DNA from: Nipponacmea schrenckii
Lineage: Eukaryota; Mollusca; Gastropoda; Lottiidae
NCBI GenBank assembly: GCA_030562195.1
Contig: CM060199.1
Span: forward strand, 41,413,722 to 41,477,721
Direction: 5' to 3'
DNA: 64,000 bases
Shown: piece by piece, positions 1 to 12,000 of the stretch
How positions within the stretch are numbered: position 1 is the first letter of the stretch
Layout of the letters: every line of letters starts with the position of its first letter
Notes under the pieces: model-generated
What the model was told of the DNA's origin: nothing
Database searches by the model: none
What the model saw: the letters and a program-made list of their open reading frames with translations, nothing else
Program-made: the position numbers and the translations under genes

Positions 1-189
1 ATAAGACGAAGTTTGTAATAGCTTGACATTGTAAAGATGTATAAGATGTAGTTTTTAATAGCTTGATATTGTTAAGATGTATAAGATGAAGTTTGTAATA
101 GCTTGACATTGTGAAGATGTATAAGATAAAGTTTGTAATAGCTTGACATTGTAAAGATATATAAGATGAAGTTTGTAATAGCTTGACAT
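1..189. repeat. 40-bp minisatellite, 3' edge of an array
   Basis: About 4.7 tandem copies of a 40-bp unit containing AGTTTGTAATAGCTTGACAT and GTAAAGATGT. The array is cut by the window start and probably continues upstream. The same unit in the same orientation forms the 27-copy array at 48129-49231. Confidence 0.95.
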
Positions 190-964
190 GTTTGTAATAA
201 ACTAACGTACTGTATTCTGAACTGGGCGTATATTTATCATATCTCACCAAATCACAAATTTCAATTGATATCAGGTCAACCTAAACAAGGAACATGTGTA
301 TGTTTACTTTGCTCTCCGATTCGTTATCTTTATTCAGGGGAATATTTTGAATAGTTCAATACTTAACTTTTTTAAACAGATAAAATTTAAATTGTACAGT
401 CTAATAAGTTAATAAAGCTTAATTTAAAAAACAGTTTAAGTCATTGACCAATTACAAAATTCTATCGTAAACTTTTCAAAAATTGTGACATTCAGACAAG
501 CAAGACAGTAGTCGAGCGTCCAAACTTGAAGTGAATGTATAGGGTTAGGGTTGGGTGAATGTATAGGGTTGGGGTAAGGGTTACTGAATGTATTGAGAAA
601 TAGATACAAATATTACTGCCTTCATAACTGTAACAGTTAATTTTTAAACGTTTAAACATGGAAATTATTTTAAAAGATTACTTAAACTCTATATGGATTT
701 ATCAACACTAATCGTGTAATTATAGAGAATCTCCTACGTATTCTGAAAATAGAATTCAACTAAAAATAACGAGCCATTATAAACCTTAACAACAAAATTA
801 GATCAAACTGGTTTATCAACAATTATTACGCTCTATTTTTTAAAATCATTTTAAAACAAATTCAGTTCGATCAATGTTACGTACTTTCTATATTAGTACC
901 ATAAGAATATAAGAACTAATCGCCCAGTTCCTTGCTATCCAGTTTAATCATCTTCAGAGTAATT
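190..964. other. AT-rich spacer, no gene seen
   Basis: No coding signal recognised on either strand. Around 535-590 there are two or three imperfect copies of a TGAATGTATAGGGTTGGGG-like motif, too short and irregular to call telomeric. Confidence 0.6.
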
Positions 965-1781
965 GTATTTACATTTAGAGCCTCAATGAATGTAGTTACA
1001 TTTAGAGCCTCAATGAATGTATTTACATTTAGAGCCCCAATGAATGTAGTTACATTTAGAGCCTCAATGAATGTATTTACATTTAGAGCCTCAATGAATG
1101 TATTTACATTTAGAGCCTCAATGGATGTATTTACATTTAGAGCCCCAATGAATGTAGTTACATTTAGAGCCTCAATGAATGTAGTTACATTTAGAGCCCC
1201 AATGAATGTAGTTACATTTAGAGCCTCAATGAATGTATTTACATTTAGAGCCTCAATGAATGTATTTACATTTAGAGCCTCAATGAATGTAGTTACATTT
1301 AGAGCCTCAATGAATGTAGTTACATTTAGAGCCTCAATGAATGTATTTACATTTAGAGCCTCAATGAATGTATTTACATTTAGAGCCTCAATGAATGTAT
1401 TTACATTTAGAGCCTCAATGAATGTATTTACATTTAGAGCCTCAATGAATGTAGTTACATTTAGAGCCTCAATGAATGTATTTACATTTAGAGCCTCAAT
1501 GAATGTATTTACATTTAGACCCCTCAATGAATGTAGTTACATTTAGAGCCTCAATAAATTGTATTTACATTTAGAGCCTCAATGAATGTAGTTACATTTA
1601 GAGCCTCAAGGGTTTGTAGTTACATTTAGACCCCTCAATGGATGTATTTACATTTAGAGCCTCAATGAATTGTAGTTACATTTAGAGCCTCAATGATTGT
1701 AGTTACATTTAGAGCCCCAATGATTGTAGTTACATTTAGAGCCTCAATGAATGTAGTTACATTTAGAGCCCCAATGAATGT
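965..1781. repeat. 27-bp minisatellite
   Basis: About 30 copies of a 27-bp unit containing ACATTTAGAGCCTCAATGAA. The main variants are GTAGTT versus GTATTT and CCTC versus CCCC, intermixed along the array. Because 27 is divisible by 3 and the unit lacks stops in some frames, both strands show open frames of about 200 codons. These are repeat artefacts. Confidence 0.97.
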
Positions 1782-1998
1782 CAACAGGCATATCTAACAG
1801 TAATATCATCTGTAAAATAAAAACACAAGGGACGTCATTTTAGATTCTGAATCTTGATGAATATTTAAATGAAGTATGGTACTTTCCATAAACTTAATGT
1901 TAACGTTTCGACCTGCCATTACGATGTAAAACTAGGTAAATCATCAGATGTACACAAATTAAACGTTATCAACTTGTCGTATGTAATGACATTAAATT

Positions 1999-2258
1999 AT
2001 GGAAAGCTATTTCTACATCGGAAGTACCAGAATAAATTTGATTGACAGCTCTTTTTTGCCCACACCCAATCGTCACGCTTCATTACCGTCATCTCAGTGT
2101 GCAGAATGTGTGGAAACTCTAGAATCAGGATCAGAATATAAAACGTTTAAATTCAATCCAAAACTGTATGTCTCTCTCAATATAAAAGTTTTGCCAATGT
2201 GTAGTACGGATGTAAAACTCCGATTCAATCTATCACGTGAGCTTAAAACTTATGAAAG
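1999..2258 (+). CDS. Candidate A for the NPAS4 first coding exon
   Basis: An open frame starts at an ATG with A at -3 and G at +4, or internally at the ATG at 2197. It ends GAA AG followed by GTAAAT, a reasonable donor. Its phase (two bases of a codon) is exactly what the bHLH exon at 8889 needs, giving ...TYER joined to SNRGASK. It would add an 87-residue extension, or 21 residues from the internal ATG, that matches no family feature I know. The phase agreement has a one-in-three chance of being accidental. It competes with the tiny candidate exon at 3174-3181, and neither is proven. Confidence 0.3.
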
Positions 2259-2673
2259 GTAAATAACTTATAGTATCAGTAGATACACATTGATGTCCGT
2301 CCCCTAGGCAGTCACGTGAGATACTGATCAAAAGACAATAAGACGTCAATATGATAATGATTATCAATACGGTAATGTTTTCGAACTTAATGACTTTTGA
2401 AACTACATTTTATTCATCTGATATTTGTGACGTCATAGCCTGACGAGCATGGATATTTTTGTTGCATATAATTCAGTAAGATTTCCAGGCCTCTCCGTCG
2501 TCCAGAGTTGGGCCTGTTCTTGTATCTTTGCTTCTGACTTTCGACTGTTATAAGATTATAAAGTTTGTATTGGAGTTATCATTTTATACCTGAGGTTTAT
2601 TTATCATTTATTCTGAAGGAAATTATACATTGAAGTTATATGAGCGAGCGACTGCTCTGATTGTGACCACGTG
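2234..2673. promoter_or_regulatory. E-box and CRE cluster upstream of the NPAS4-like gene
   Basis: Three CACGTG E-boxes (2234-2239, 2313-2318, 2668-2673) and one full palindromic CRE, TGACGTCA (2428-2435), lie within 440 bp, and a TATA box follows at 2902. CREs bind CREB/ATF factors and CACGTG binds bHLH factors. Vertebrate NPAS4 is an activity-induced gene, so a CRE near its promoter would make sense. That this cluster serves NPAS4 is inference. Confidence 0.4.
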
Positions 2674-2901
2674 ACTAACCACTCACATATTATCTTTAAA
2701 CAGATTATTCCCCTTTAATGACTTAATCCTGTAGGGTCTAAATTAACCTCGGGGTCGGATTAACCGACTTTCTTATTACACCCATAACAGATCCCTATCA
2801 GCCCGGCCGATTATATTTTGACTAGAGGTCACATCGGTCGAGTATACCGAAACCCTTCCGTTTAGACCAGGGTCAATAATTAGTACTGGACACCCACTGT
2901 C

Positions 2902-2908
2902 TATAAAA
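2902..2908 (+). promoter_or_regulatory. Possible TATA box
   Basis: TATAAAA sits in a locally GC-richer stretch (about 2730-2900). A start site would be expected near 2930-2935, where CCATTCATAG gives a weak initiator-like match. It lies 240-270 bases upstream of candidate exon B (3174-3181), which fits a short 5' leader. That leader would contain at least four upstream ATGs (3040, 3057, 3119, 3167), which argues against efficient initiation at 3174. Confidence 0.35.
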
Positions 2909-3173
2909 CATGTTGGCTCTAAACCATTCATAGAGTCCAGTCTGTTGATATTTCAGAAAAAGAATTCAAGTCCCCGAACTATCTCTTTTAAATTCTCTAT
3001 CACAGTACATAACTTGTGTTTGAAAATCAATCAACATCAATGAACATGTTAAACAGATGAGTTTGTGAAAACACTGTTTTATATACTACCTGCCTATTAG
3101 ACAGATATTGAGGAAGAAATGGCTTCAAGCTTGTTTGATAAGAATATGGAGAATGAACCTTGACCTATGACCT

Positions 3174-3181
3174 ATGGTCAG
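3174..3181 (+). CDS. Candidate B for the NPAS4 first coding exon (codes for 3 residues)
   Basis: ATG GTC AG followed by GTGTAA. Joined to the exon at 8889 it gives [10 protein letters not shown], the same spacing as the vertebrate NPAS4 start M-Y-R-S-T-K-G-A-S-K. In favour are the exact N-terminal length and a TATA box about 270 bp upstream. Against are the weak donor (T at +4, A at +5), a C at -3 of the ATG, and several upstream ATGs. The intron to 8889 would be 5.7 kb. The true first exon could also lie outside the window. Confidence 0.3.
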
Positions 3182-3494
3182 GTGTAATGGTAGGCGTTGT
3201 GGGAACGTGTAACTCCCTATCACCTGTATCGTATAGATCTGATTTTATCTCATTATCTGATTATTGACTTCATTTCACAGAACAACACCGTGATACTGGA
3301 TCTGAATATAAAGGTCTAGATATAATAAATATACACTGTTTTCACTACATTACTTGCCTGTATCACTGGGGTTTGTTCAATTAGAAGGTGCACACTCACC
3401 TCACGGACATTCTTTGAATCGCCGTGTTTAAGTGGTGATCTTCATAGCATCAATAGCTTATAGTGTGGCACAGCAATAATTACACGAACCCAAC

Positions 3495-3740
3495 CACCAA
3501 TAAAGCCGGCTTTAAGCTAGATTCTGTGCTTCCACTTCCAACTGCCGAACCATTACGGTTTGGGAACCGATAACCTTCCTTTTTACGTTCGGCAATTTAT
3601 CGGGGGCCAAATGAAAGCTAGCTTTAAAGCCTATTTTTTGATCCAGACTAAAGTGGTTCGGGAACCAGATAAACTCAGTGGAAACGCAGCGTGTTCGGGA
3701 ATAAAACTGGCTTTAAAGCTAGCTTTCCTCACAATTCTAA
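3495..3740. mobile_element. Possible MITE-like palindromic element
   Basis: A GC-richer island in AT-rich DNA with three short perfect or near-perfect palindromes: AAAGCCGGCTTT at 3502-3513, and AAAGCTAGCTTT at 3614-3625 and 3715-3726. Internal GGGAACCGATAA and GGGAACCAGATAA phrases are near-repeats. This resembles a small non-autonomous DNA transposon, but I could not define terminal inverted repeats or a target-site duplication. The overlapping 78-codon open frame looks accidental. Confidence 0.3.
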
Positions 3741-3799
3741 GTCGGCACTCAGTTATAGTGTGTGTTTCTGTGTCTTTGGCAGTGTTTGTCAACTAGACT

Positions 3800-5444
3800 C
3801 TTTATAGACAAGGAACATACCTTGCTTCTCAAACTAAGTTGGTGAATAAAGCATCTTTAGAATCAATACTTATATTTTCAACAGCTAATATTACATGTCG
3901 AACTGCACCGTGAGTTGTGGGTTAGATTCTGTGTATAACAGGTCAAGTAAGGAAGTCCTTTACATCTCCGTCCTTCAATGATATAATATATTATATCACA
4001 TTCTTTAACAAGGAAAACGAGAGTCATTAATAAATGCCAGACATTGAATCATTTAGTACACCTAGTTTATACTGACTGGTTAAACAGGATTATTATTTAT
4101 AAGATGACCGGAATGATCTGATCTACATTATTATAGTTTCACAACAGTATATTTATTATAACGACTGGCAACTGGAAACAGGATTGTTTATAGGGTTTTA
4201 CAAAAGTACAGGTATTATAACGGCTAACTGCTAAAACAGGATTGTAACTATTTAGTACTGATACCTGGCATGTTGAAGCACCAGTAAGATTACCTGTATT
4301 ATGTAACTGATATCACAACAACCCATGAAGGTACAGAGTCAGTCGCAAAATGAAATGAATGGAGTTTTACGTCCTAGAGTCAATCGCAAATTAAACTGAG
4401 ACCAACAAGATATTAAAATAATATGCATAGAGCTAGTGATATTTAGAAGATATTGGAATGTTGATTTGGAACTAGATGTTTGTGTTGACATAATTCGTGT
4501 GTGAAACTGCTTAGAAAAGAGTTTCTCGGATTTTGAACTGTAAAATGTTGAGGTCTGTTACTGAAAGGCTTTTTATATTGAAGAACTAGTTAAAGATGTT
4601 GATGAAATTTACAGGCATGAAACAACATGTCATGTAAGAAATTTAAGAAATAATTATTGTCAATGGTCCCACGTTACCAAAACGTTATTTTACTGTAGTA
4701 TTCAAACACTTGCTGGTCTTGCTAAAATCAGATTTAATCCGGGGGGATGAGGGATATATAAAAAAGATGTCTTGTACCTTAGCCAATATTAGTACAAATA
4801 GTTCTAAATAGCAGTTAATACAAAAAGTCACAAACATTAGGAATGTACCAAATTGTATTATTATATTGATGTAGGTTTTGCCGTTGATATCCAACTTTGA
4901 CTCATTAATAATGGTTGTGTATAGGTTTTATTATTTCATCTAGGCTTGATGTTATCAGATTCAACAAGGAGTAGAAATATCAATTAAACCTTTAACAAGT
5001 AGTAGTTGTATCATACACACTGGTCGACTGTTTATTCTATCTTAATACTAGGTATCACTAACACTTAAACAACCAGTCAACTGTCTACGTGTTCAGACAA
5101 CCAGCATTGTCCGACCGTCATCTTAATATATCAAACCACTATAACATCATTGTCAACTTTTACAGTGTGGGGGCGGTCTGTTTAAATTCATTTGTCTGTT
5201 AAAACCATTAGAATTTGTCAAATGATGTGTTTGTATAAGTTGGAATGTTGATATAATACAGTAATTGTGAGGGACTCCCACAATAAATTTAAGATGTCGT
5301 TATTTCATGATGCTGACATCAGAAACAGAAGCTAGATCATACTAGAAAATTACAATAAACAACACCATGGAAAGTTTGGTAGTCACTAAAAATACCTGAA
5401 TATCGTTTACCAATAAATATACCAAATTTATCATTTTAGCCGAG
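3800..5444. other. AT-rich non-coding DNA, probably first intron of NPAS4
   Basis: No supported gene. Degenerate ACAGGATTRT-type phrases recur around 4085-4250 but form no clean array. The 69-codon open frame on the - strand at 4685-4894 has no recognisable domain. Confidence 0.5.
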
Positions 5445-5930
5445 TAATGTCCTTCTCTTTTATCTTAGTATTATGTCCTTCTCTTTTGACTTAGTATTAT
5501 GTCCTTCTCTTTTGACTTAGTATTATGCCCTTCTCTTCTGACTTAGTATTATGCCCTTCTCTTTTGACTTAGTATTATGCCCTTCTCTTTTGACTTAGTA
5601 TTATGCCCTTCTCTTCTGACTTAGTATTATGTCCTTCTCTTCTGACTTAGTATTATGTCCTTCTCTTCTGACTTAGTATTATGTCCTTCTCTTTTGACTT
5701 AGTATTATGCCCTTCTCTTCTGACTTAGTATGATGCCCTTCTCTTTTGACTTAGTATTATGTCCTTCTCTTCTGACTTAGTATGATGTCCTTCTCTTTTG
5801 ACTTAGTATTATGTCCTTCTCTTCTGACTTAGTATTATGTCCTTCTCTTTTGACTTAGTATTATGTCCTTCTCTTCTGACTTAGTATTATGTCCTTCTCT
5901 TCTGACTTAGTATTATGCCCTTCTCTTCCG
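5445..5930. repeat. 26-bp minisatellite
   Basis: About 18-19 copies of a 26-bp unit containing TTAGTATTATGTCCTTCTCT. The common variants are GTCC/GCCC and TTTTGAC/TTCTGAC. The + strand is pyrimidine-rich. Confidence 0.96.
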
Positions 5931-6595
5931 AATCTCATTAGTTATTTTCCTTTTTGAATACTCAACAAATTGCTATATTGTAATGACGACAGAAAATGTA
6001 AGTAAAGTAAATAGTTTAAAATGTCGTCTGACTGTAAATTAAAATAGAGCACCCTGTAGGTACTAGTTGTAGTAAAGATTGTCAATACAGTGGGAGAGAG
6101 AAATGTCGAGTAGGGTGGAGGGTCAATATAAACCTGCTGTATACTAAATAGTACCTAGTAGATTGTCAAATTAACTCGAGTCACATCCTAGTCTTCTGCA
6201 CCTTTATTTTAGTTTCAACCCTACTCGAAAAGGGTGTGCAGAATTCTTGAGTTTGTTTTACGTTTTTACACAATATTTCAACAATTTATATTTTGACCAT
6301 AGGAGTGATGTGTCAGGTAAGTTGTTGACACAGTGCCCGTGGCCCTAAGATAAAACAAAAAGACACAGAACATGTCGGTGTGATTGCTATAATTGTCTCG
6401 GAACAAAACTTCTTCCACACTAAACAAACTTGCCTTAATTCAAACTCTGCAATGAAAATACAGAACTTGTAGCTGTTTGTACTGAACCTAGATGACTGTC
6501 AGTTAGCCAGGTTTAATGAATAACTGCTAAATAAAGAAACTTGGAGTAATGTGATGTAATTTCAGTTAGATTGCTAGTTATAGTACAAGGTGAAA
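5931..6595. other. Non-coding spacer
   Basis: No gene supported. A strong-looking donor (CAG/GTAAGT at 6313-6319) exists, but the reading frame that would fit the bHLH exon has a TGA only three codons upstream, so it was not used as an NPAS4 exon. Confidence 0.5.
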
Positions 6596-8807
6596 ACACA
6601 CTGATACCTAGCTAATACAGACTGATACCTAGCTAATACAGACTGATACCTAGTTAATACAGACTGATACCTAGTTAATACAGACTGATACCTAGTTAAT
6701 ACACACTGATACCTAGCTAATACAGACTGATACCTAGTTAATACAGACTGATACCTAGCTAATACACACTGATACCTAGTTAATACAGACTGATACCTAG
6801 TTAATACAGACTGATACCTAGTTAATACAGACTGATACCTAGTTAATACAGACTGATACCTAGTTAATACAAACTGATACCTAGTTAATACAGACTGATA
6901 CCTAGTTAATACAGACTGATACCTAGTTAATACAGACTGATACCTAGTTAATACAGACTGATACCTAGCTAATACACACTGATACCTAGTTAATACAGAC
7001 TGATACCTAGTTAATACAGACTGATACCTAGTTAATACAGACTGATACCTAGTTAATACAGACTGATACCTAGTTAATACAGACTGATACCTAGTTAATA
7101 CAGACTGATACCTAGTTAATACAGACTGATACCTAGTTAATACAGACTGATACCTAGTTAATACAGACTGATACCTAGTTAATACAGACTGATACCTAGT
7201 TAATACAGACTGATACCTAGTTAATACAGACTGATACCTAGTTAATACAGACTGATACCTAGTTAATACAGACTGATACCTAGTTAATACAGACTGATAC
7301 CTAGTTAATACAGACTGATACCTAGTTAATACAGACTGATACCTAGTTAATACAGACTGATACCTAGCTAATACACACTGATACCTAGTTAATACAGACT
7401 GATACCTAGTTAATACAGACTGATACCTAGTTAATACAGACTGATACCTAGTTAATACAACTGATACCTAGTTAATACAGACTGATACCTAGCTTTAAAA
7501 CAGACTGATACCTAGTTAATACAGACTGATACCTAGTTAATACAGACTGATACCTAGTTAATACAGACTGATACCTAGTTAATACAGACTGATACCTAGT
7601 TAATACAGACTGATACCTAGTTAATACAGACTGATACCTAGTTAATACAGACTGATACCTAGTTAATACACACTGATACCTAGTTAATACAGACTGATAC
7701 CTAGTTAATACAGACTGATACCTAGTTAATACAGACTGATACCTAGTTAATACAGACTGATACCTAGTTAATACAGACTGATACCTAGTTAATACAGACT
7801 GATACCTAGTTAATACACACTGATACCTAGTTAATACAAACTGATACCTAGTTAATACAGACTGATACCTAGTTAATACAGACTGATACCTAGTTAATAC
7901 AGACTGATACCTAGTTAATACAGACTGATACCTAGTTAATACAGACTGATACCTAGTTAATACAGACTGATACCTAGTTAATACAGACTGATACCTAGTT
8001 AATACACACTGATACCTAGTTAATACACACTGATACCTAGTTAATACAGACTGATACCTAGTTAATACAAACTGATACCTAGTTAATACAGACTGATACC
8101 TAGTTAATACAGACTGATACCTAGTTAATACACACTGATACCTAGTTAATACAGACTGATACCTAGTTAATACAGACTGATACCTAGTTAATACAGACTG
8201 ATACCTAGTTAATACAGACTGATACCTAGTTAATACACACTGATACCTAGTTTAAAATACAAACAAATGATACCTAGTTAATACAACTGATACCTAGTTA
8301 ATACAGACTGATACCTAGTTAATACAGACTGATACCTAGTTAATACAGACTGATACCTAGTTAATACACACTGATACCTAGTTAATACAGACTGATACCT
8401 AGTTAATACACACTGATACCTAGTTAATACACACTGATACCTAGTTAATACAGACTGATACCTAGTTAATACAGACTGATACCTAGTTAATACACACTGA
8501 TACCTAGTTAATACAGACTGATACCTAGCTTTAAAACAGACTGATACCTAGTTAATACAGACTGATACCTAGTTAATACAGACTGATACCTAGTTAATAC
8601 AGACTGATACCTAGTTAATACAGACTGATACCTAGTTAATACAAACTGATACCTAGTTAATACAGACTGATACCTAGTTAATACACACTGATACCTAGTT
8701 AATACAGACTGATACCTAGTTAATACACACTGATACCTAGTTAATACAGACTGATACCTAGTTAATACAGACTGATACCTAGTTAATACAGACTGATACC
8801 TAGTTAA
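6596..8807. repeat. 21-bp minisatellite abutting the bHLH exon
   Basis: About 105 copies of a 21-bp unit, TGATACCTAGTTAATACAGA plus C. The variants ACAC for AGAC and AGCTAA for AGTTAA are scattered, and a slightly longer variant with CTTTAAAACAG appears near 7490 and 8530. The array ends about 80 bp before the splice acceptor of the bHLH exon (8888/8889), so it occupies the polypyrimidine and branch-point approach zone. The 115-codon open frame on the - strand is an artefact of the repeat. Confidence 0.98.
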
Positions 8808-8888
8808 CAATATCAATGACACTCGAAGATTTTTCCCTGAAAAGCAAAAAAACATTTATTAATTCAAATATCTGTGTCTATATTTCAG

Positions 8889-9055
8889 ATCCAACCGAGG
8901 TGCCTCGAAACAGAGAAGAGATCAGATCAATTCTGAGATTGGTACAATGAGAGACTTACTTCCGCTGGCGGAATCAGCTAGACAGCGACTTTCACAGCTT
9001 CAAATTATGTCGCTGAGCTGTGTATATATTAGAAAGTGTAACATCTTACAAAAAT
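8889..9055 (+). CDS. NPAS4: NPAS4 exon: bHLH domain
   Basis: Acceptor TATTTCAG and donor T/GTAAGT. It codes for 55 whole residues from [18 protein letters not shown] to CNILQK. The GASKxRRDQIN basic region and the LLPLAE and [11 protein letters not shown] helices match NPAS4 specifically within the bHLH-PAS class. The first base completes an Arg codon from the missing upstream exon. Confidence 0.95.
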
Positions 9056-12000
9056 GTAAGTAAAAGTGTTTTTTTTTCTGTTAATCTTTACACTGTATGT
9101 GTTTCGGAACGTATAACACATTATATTTTTTCTCGAATAATGAAATATTTTTGTACACAATTTGTCAGACATGGAACAACATCACAAACATACAGAATTT
9201 AAAAACGTAGCCCTACAGATCTGATTGTATTGTGGATTTGACTGGATGACCTAAAACATTGACATTTAAACAAGGGTAGTCAGTGTTTACTGAGATATGG
9301 TTATATGGGCAGGTCTAAATGGCACTAGATATCTTGATTTTAGGAATACAATAGTCTGATTAAGTTTGAAACAGATTTCAGAATGAAAATTTGACTTGGA
9401 ATAACCTGGTTATTCTACGAACGATGTGAAATTGAATTTAACAATTCTATAATATTAATGATAATGGTCATTCTGCCTATAATTTACCATCAACTATAAA
9501 ATATAGTAAAGTAAATATTGAGCAGCTGTACCTGTTTAAGCCTATCAATGGAATTAAAATGTCTAACCAGAATGTCGAGGGTTGGAGACAAGGAAAGCGT
9601 GATGGGTTGAAATACTAGTATGATATTTACATGGTTATATTACATGGTTAAACTATAGCAGAAGTCGTTAAAACCTCGAACCTGATTCCTATTCCGACAT
9701 TTCAACTTCAGGAATCTGAGGCAACATTCTTAGAATTTTTCTGAAATTCTCTCGTTAAATACTATATGAGAATATTGTTTTTTATGATAAAATTTATGTT
9801 GCAATAGTTGAGATTTATAGTGCAGAAAGTTTCTTGAGTCTGTTTACAAACTTTCTAAAGACAGGTGAAATATAAAACGGAATTAAACAAAAACATGGTC
9901 TTTCACTGATAAATAATCACCGGAATCTTATTCTTTTCAACATTATCATATCATGTTATATTAATACGTTAATATATTGACGGTCAGTTCAACTGGTTAC
10001 AATACTGGATACAATATTACACAACAATAAATCAATTTCTAGTATAGTTTGAACATTTGTCAAGAGAAAGTCCTTTTAGCTAGCATTTTTTCAGTTGTCG
10101 GTTGAGCTTCACAATTCCCCCAATTGTACACTGTACAACGTTGACTAATCAGATGAAAAAAGTTGGACGTTTAATACATAATTCATTTTTCAAAATAGAA
10201 GTAAACTTGATGAGATAATATACGTGTTACAGCATACTTCCGGATGGGGACAAAATATACATCAGGTTTCTGTGAAAGTTTTATTACAGATGTTTAAAAA
10301 CGAACCCACGATGTTAAACTTAGTGAAGCAGAACCAGTTTCTATGTAAAATATAAAAAATAATCGGGATTCAAAATATTGCCATGAAGTTAAACAAAGTT
10401 ATAATAAAATATAAAGTTATAATGATATGTTAAAAATAGAAACCAGAAAATACAGAATTACTCATAATTATATCACAAAGCAAACAAATAACAGGGATTG
10501 TGGGAAGGTCAAACACGATCTTTGAGTACATAATTCTCGGAAAATGCTGTGACATTAAATTGAGTGTTATGTCCTACTATTATTATGCACCTGATGCGGC
10601 TATAAAAACAGGGTCTGGATCTGTTGTGACCCCAGGAGTATTTTGTGCAGATGACGCTTATGTACAACTACACCTGACAATGTTGCGGGGCTCTTGTATG
10701 ATGTTTGTTTGATTTCAATCAAATAAAGGAAGCATTCTTTAAAAATTGGTTCTAAAATGTCCGTATTGCTATGGTAATCTCTGTTCTCAATAGAGTGATT
10801 TTATTCTTGAAACTATATCACAGTGGTGTAATAAGAGACAAAATGTTACTTCTGTTATTTTACGAAGTCCAAAGAAATATCGTTTAATGTTCACGACAGT
10901 GGTATCAACTATTTTTTTGTTGTTTTGATCCCATGTTGTATTGTCATTTTCAAAAGAGTTTCCCTCCTTTGCTCTAAAAATAGATTTTCCAGCTTGAGAG
11001 TTAAAAATAACCAGATCATAGGATGTTTAATACTACATATTGGTTGAATAAAATATATAGTCACATTTCAAACACAAGAACTGATATATGTGTAGATTTT
11101 CAAGTACATTTGTTTATGTTTCACTAGTCTATTTATAACTTGCTTTCTGATTAGTTGATATAAATAGAATATCAGGAGAGGTAGGAATGGTACGATTTGG
11201 CGCCATATTTTGGGTTAAGAAAACAATCACCAGAAGTCAGTCTTGAGATTAGTCATTGCGAGGTTTCTATGGTATAATAATCCTGTTATATATTCTCATA
11301 TAAAAACACATCGCGATATGTCTGCTAAACTAGTCTCTTTATTTCATAAACTTTTATAAATATTGTACATTTAACTTATTTTCTAAAAATAATCTTTATA
11401 AAAAGTTTCGAGAAGACAGGACGAGTTCAGTGGATCTTCTGAGTTCTGGTTGATCATCTTGTCCGAACATTGATATTGCATCAGCAGTTATATTTACACA
11501 CCATAACCTGATAATAACAATCTCTTTTAAAAATAAAAGTTAAATGACCTGAACATATCTTCAATGATTAACGATTAGCGAAGGCTACATAACAAATCAT
11601 CTCTTCTAAACATATAGTGTCTATGACCGACATCACGAAATATGATTAGGTTTATTTTGATAATGTACCAACATCAGATGATTAGCTTTACCAATTCCTT
11701 GAATTAGTTCCATTTTTCAAAAAATGGCGTTCTAGTTAATTCCCTTGAAACGAAAATCTATAACAATATTTTGATAGTGCAGCCTCACAGGGCTTGATTT
11801 GTCTTTGATTATCCATTCTTTATGTTGTTTTTCGTCGCAACAATTTCTTTTCCATAGTTTGTCTAAGCTTGGTCCCATTTCCCAGTCCGACTCTTGAACC
11901 TCATTCTACAGATAACACAATGAGAATAAGTTTTAGACTTAGTCAAACTAGGCCTTAATTATTACTGTCGAACATGACAATAAAATAAAAACATCGTAAT

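Noticed and set aside
541..590. Interstitial telomere (GGGTTAGGGTTGGG)
   Set aside because: Only one or two TTAGGG units, embedded in a TGAATGTATAGGGTT phrase; a similar isolated match occurs at about 50325.
916..1546. Open frames of about 200 codons on both strands (27-bp periodic protein)
   Set aside because: Entirely inside the 27-bp array; the frame persists only because 27 is a multiple of 3.
3560..3796. 78-codon open frame
   Set aside because: Lies across the palindromic MITE-like island with no similarity to a known protein.
6302..6319. CAG/GTAAGT as the NPAS4 first-exon donor
   Set aside because: In the phase needed by 8889 there is a TGA three codons upstream and no ATG.
6596..8807. 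CRISPR-like array
   Set aside because: Direct repeats are contiguous with no spacers, and the setting is a eukaryotic intron; this is a minisatellite.
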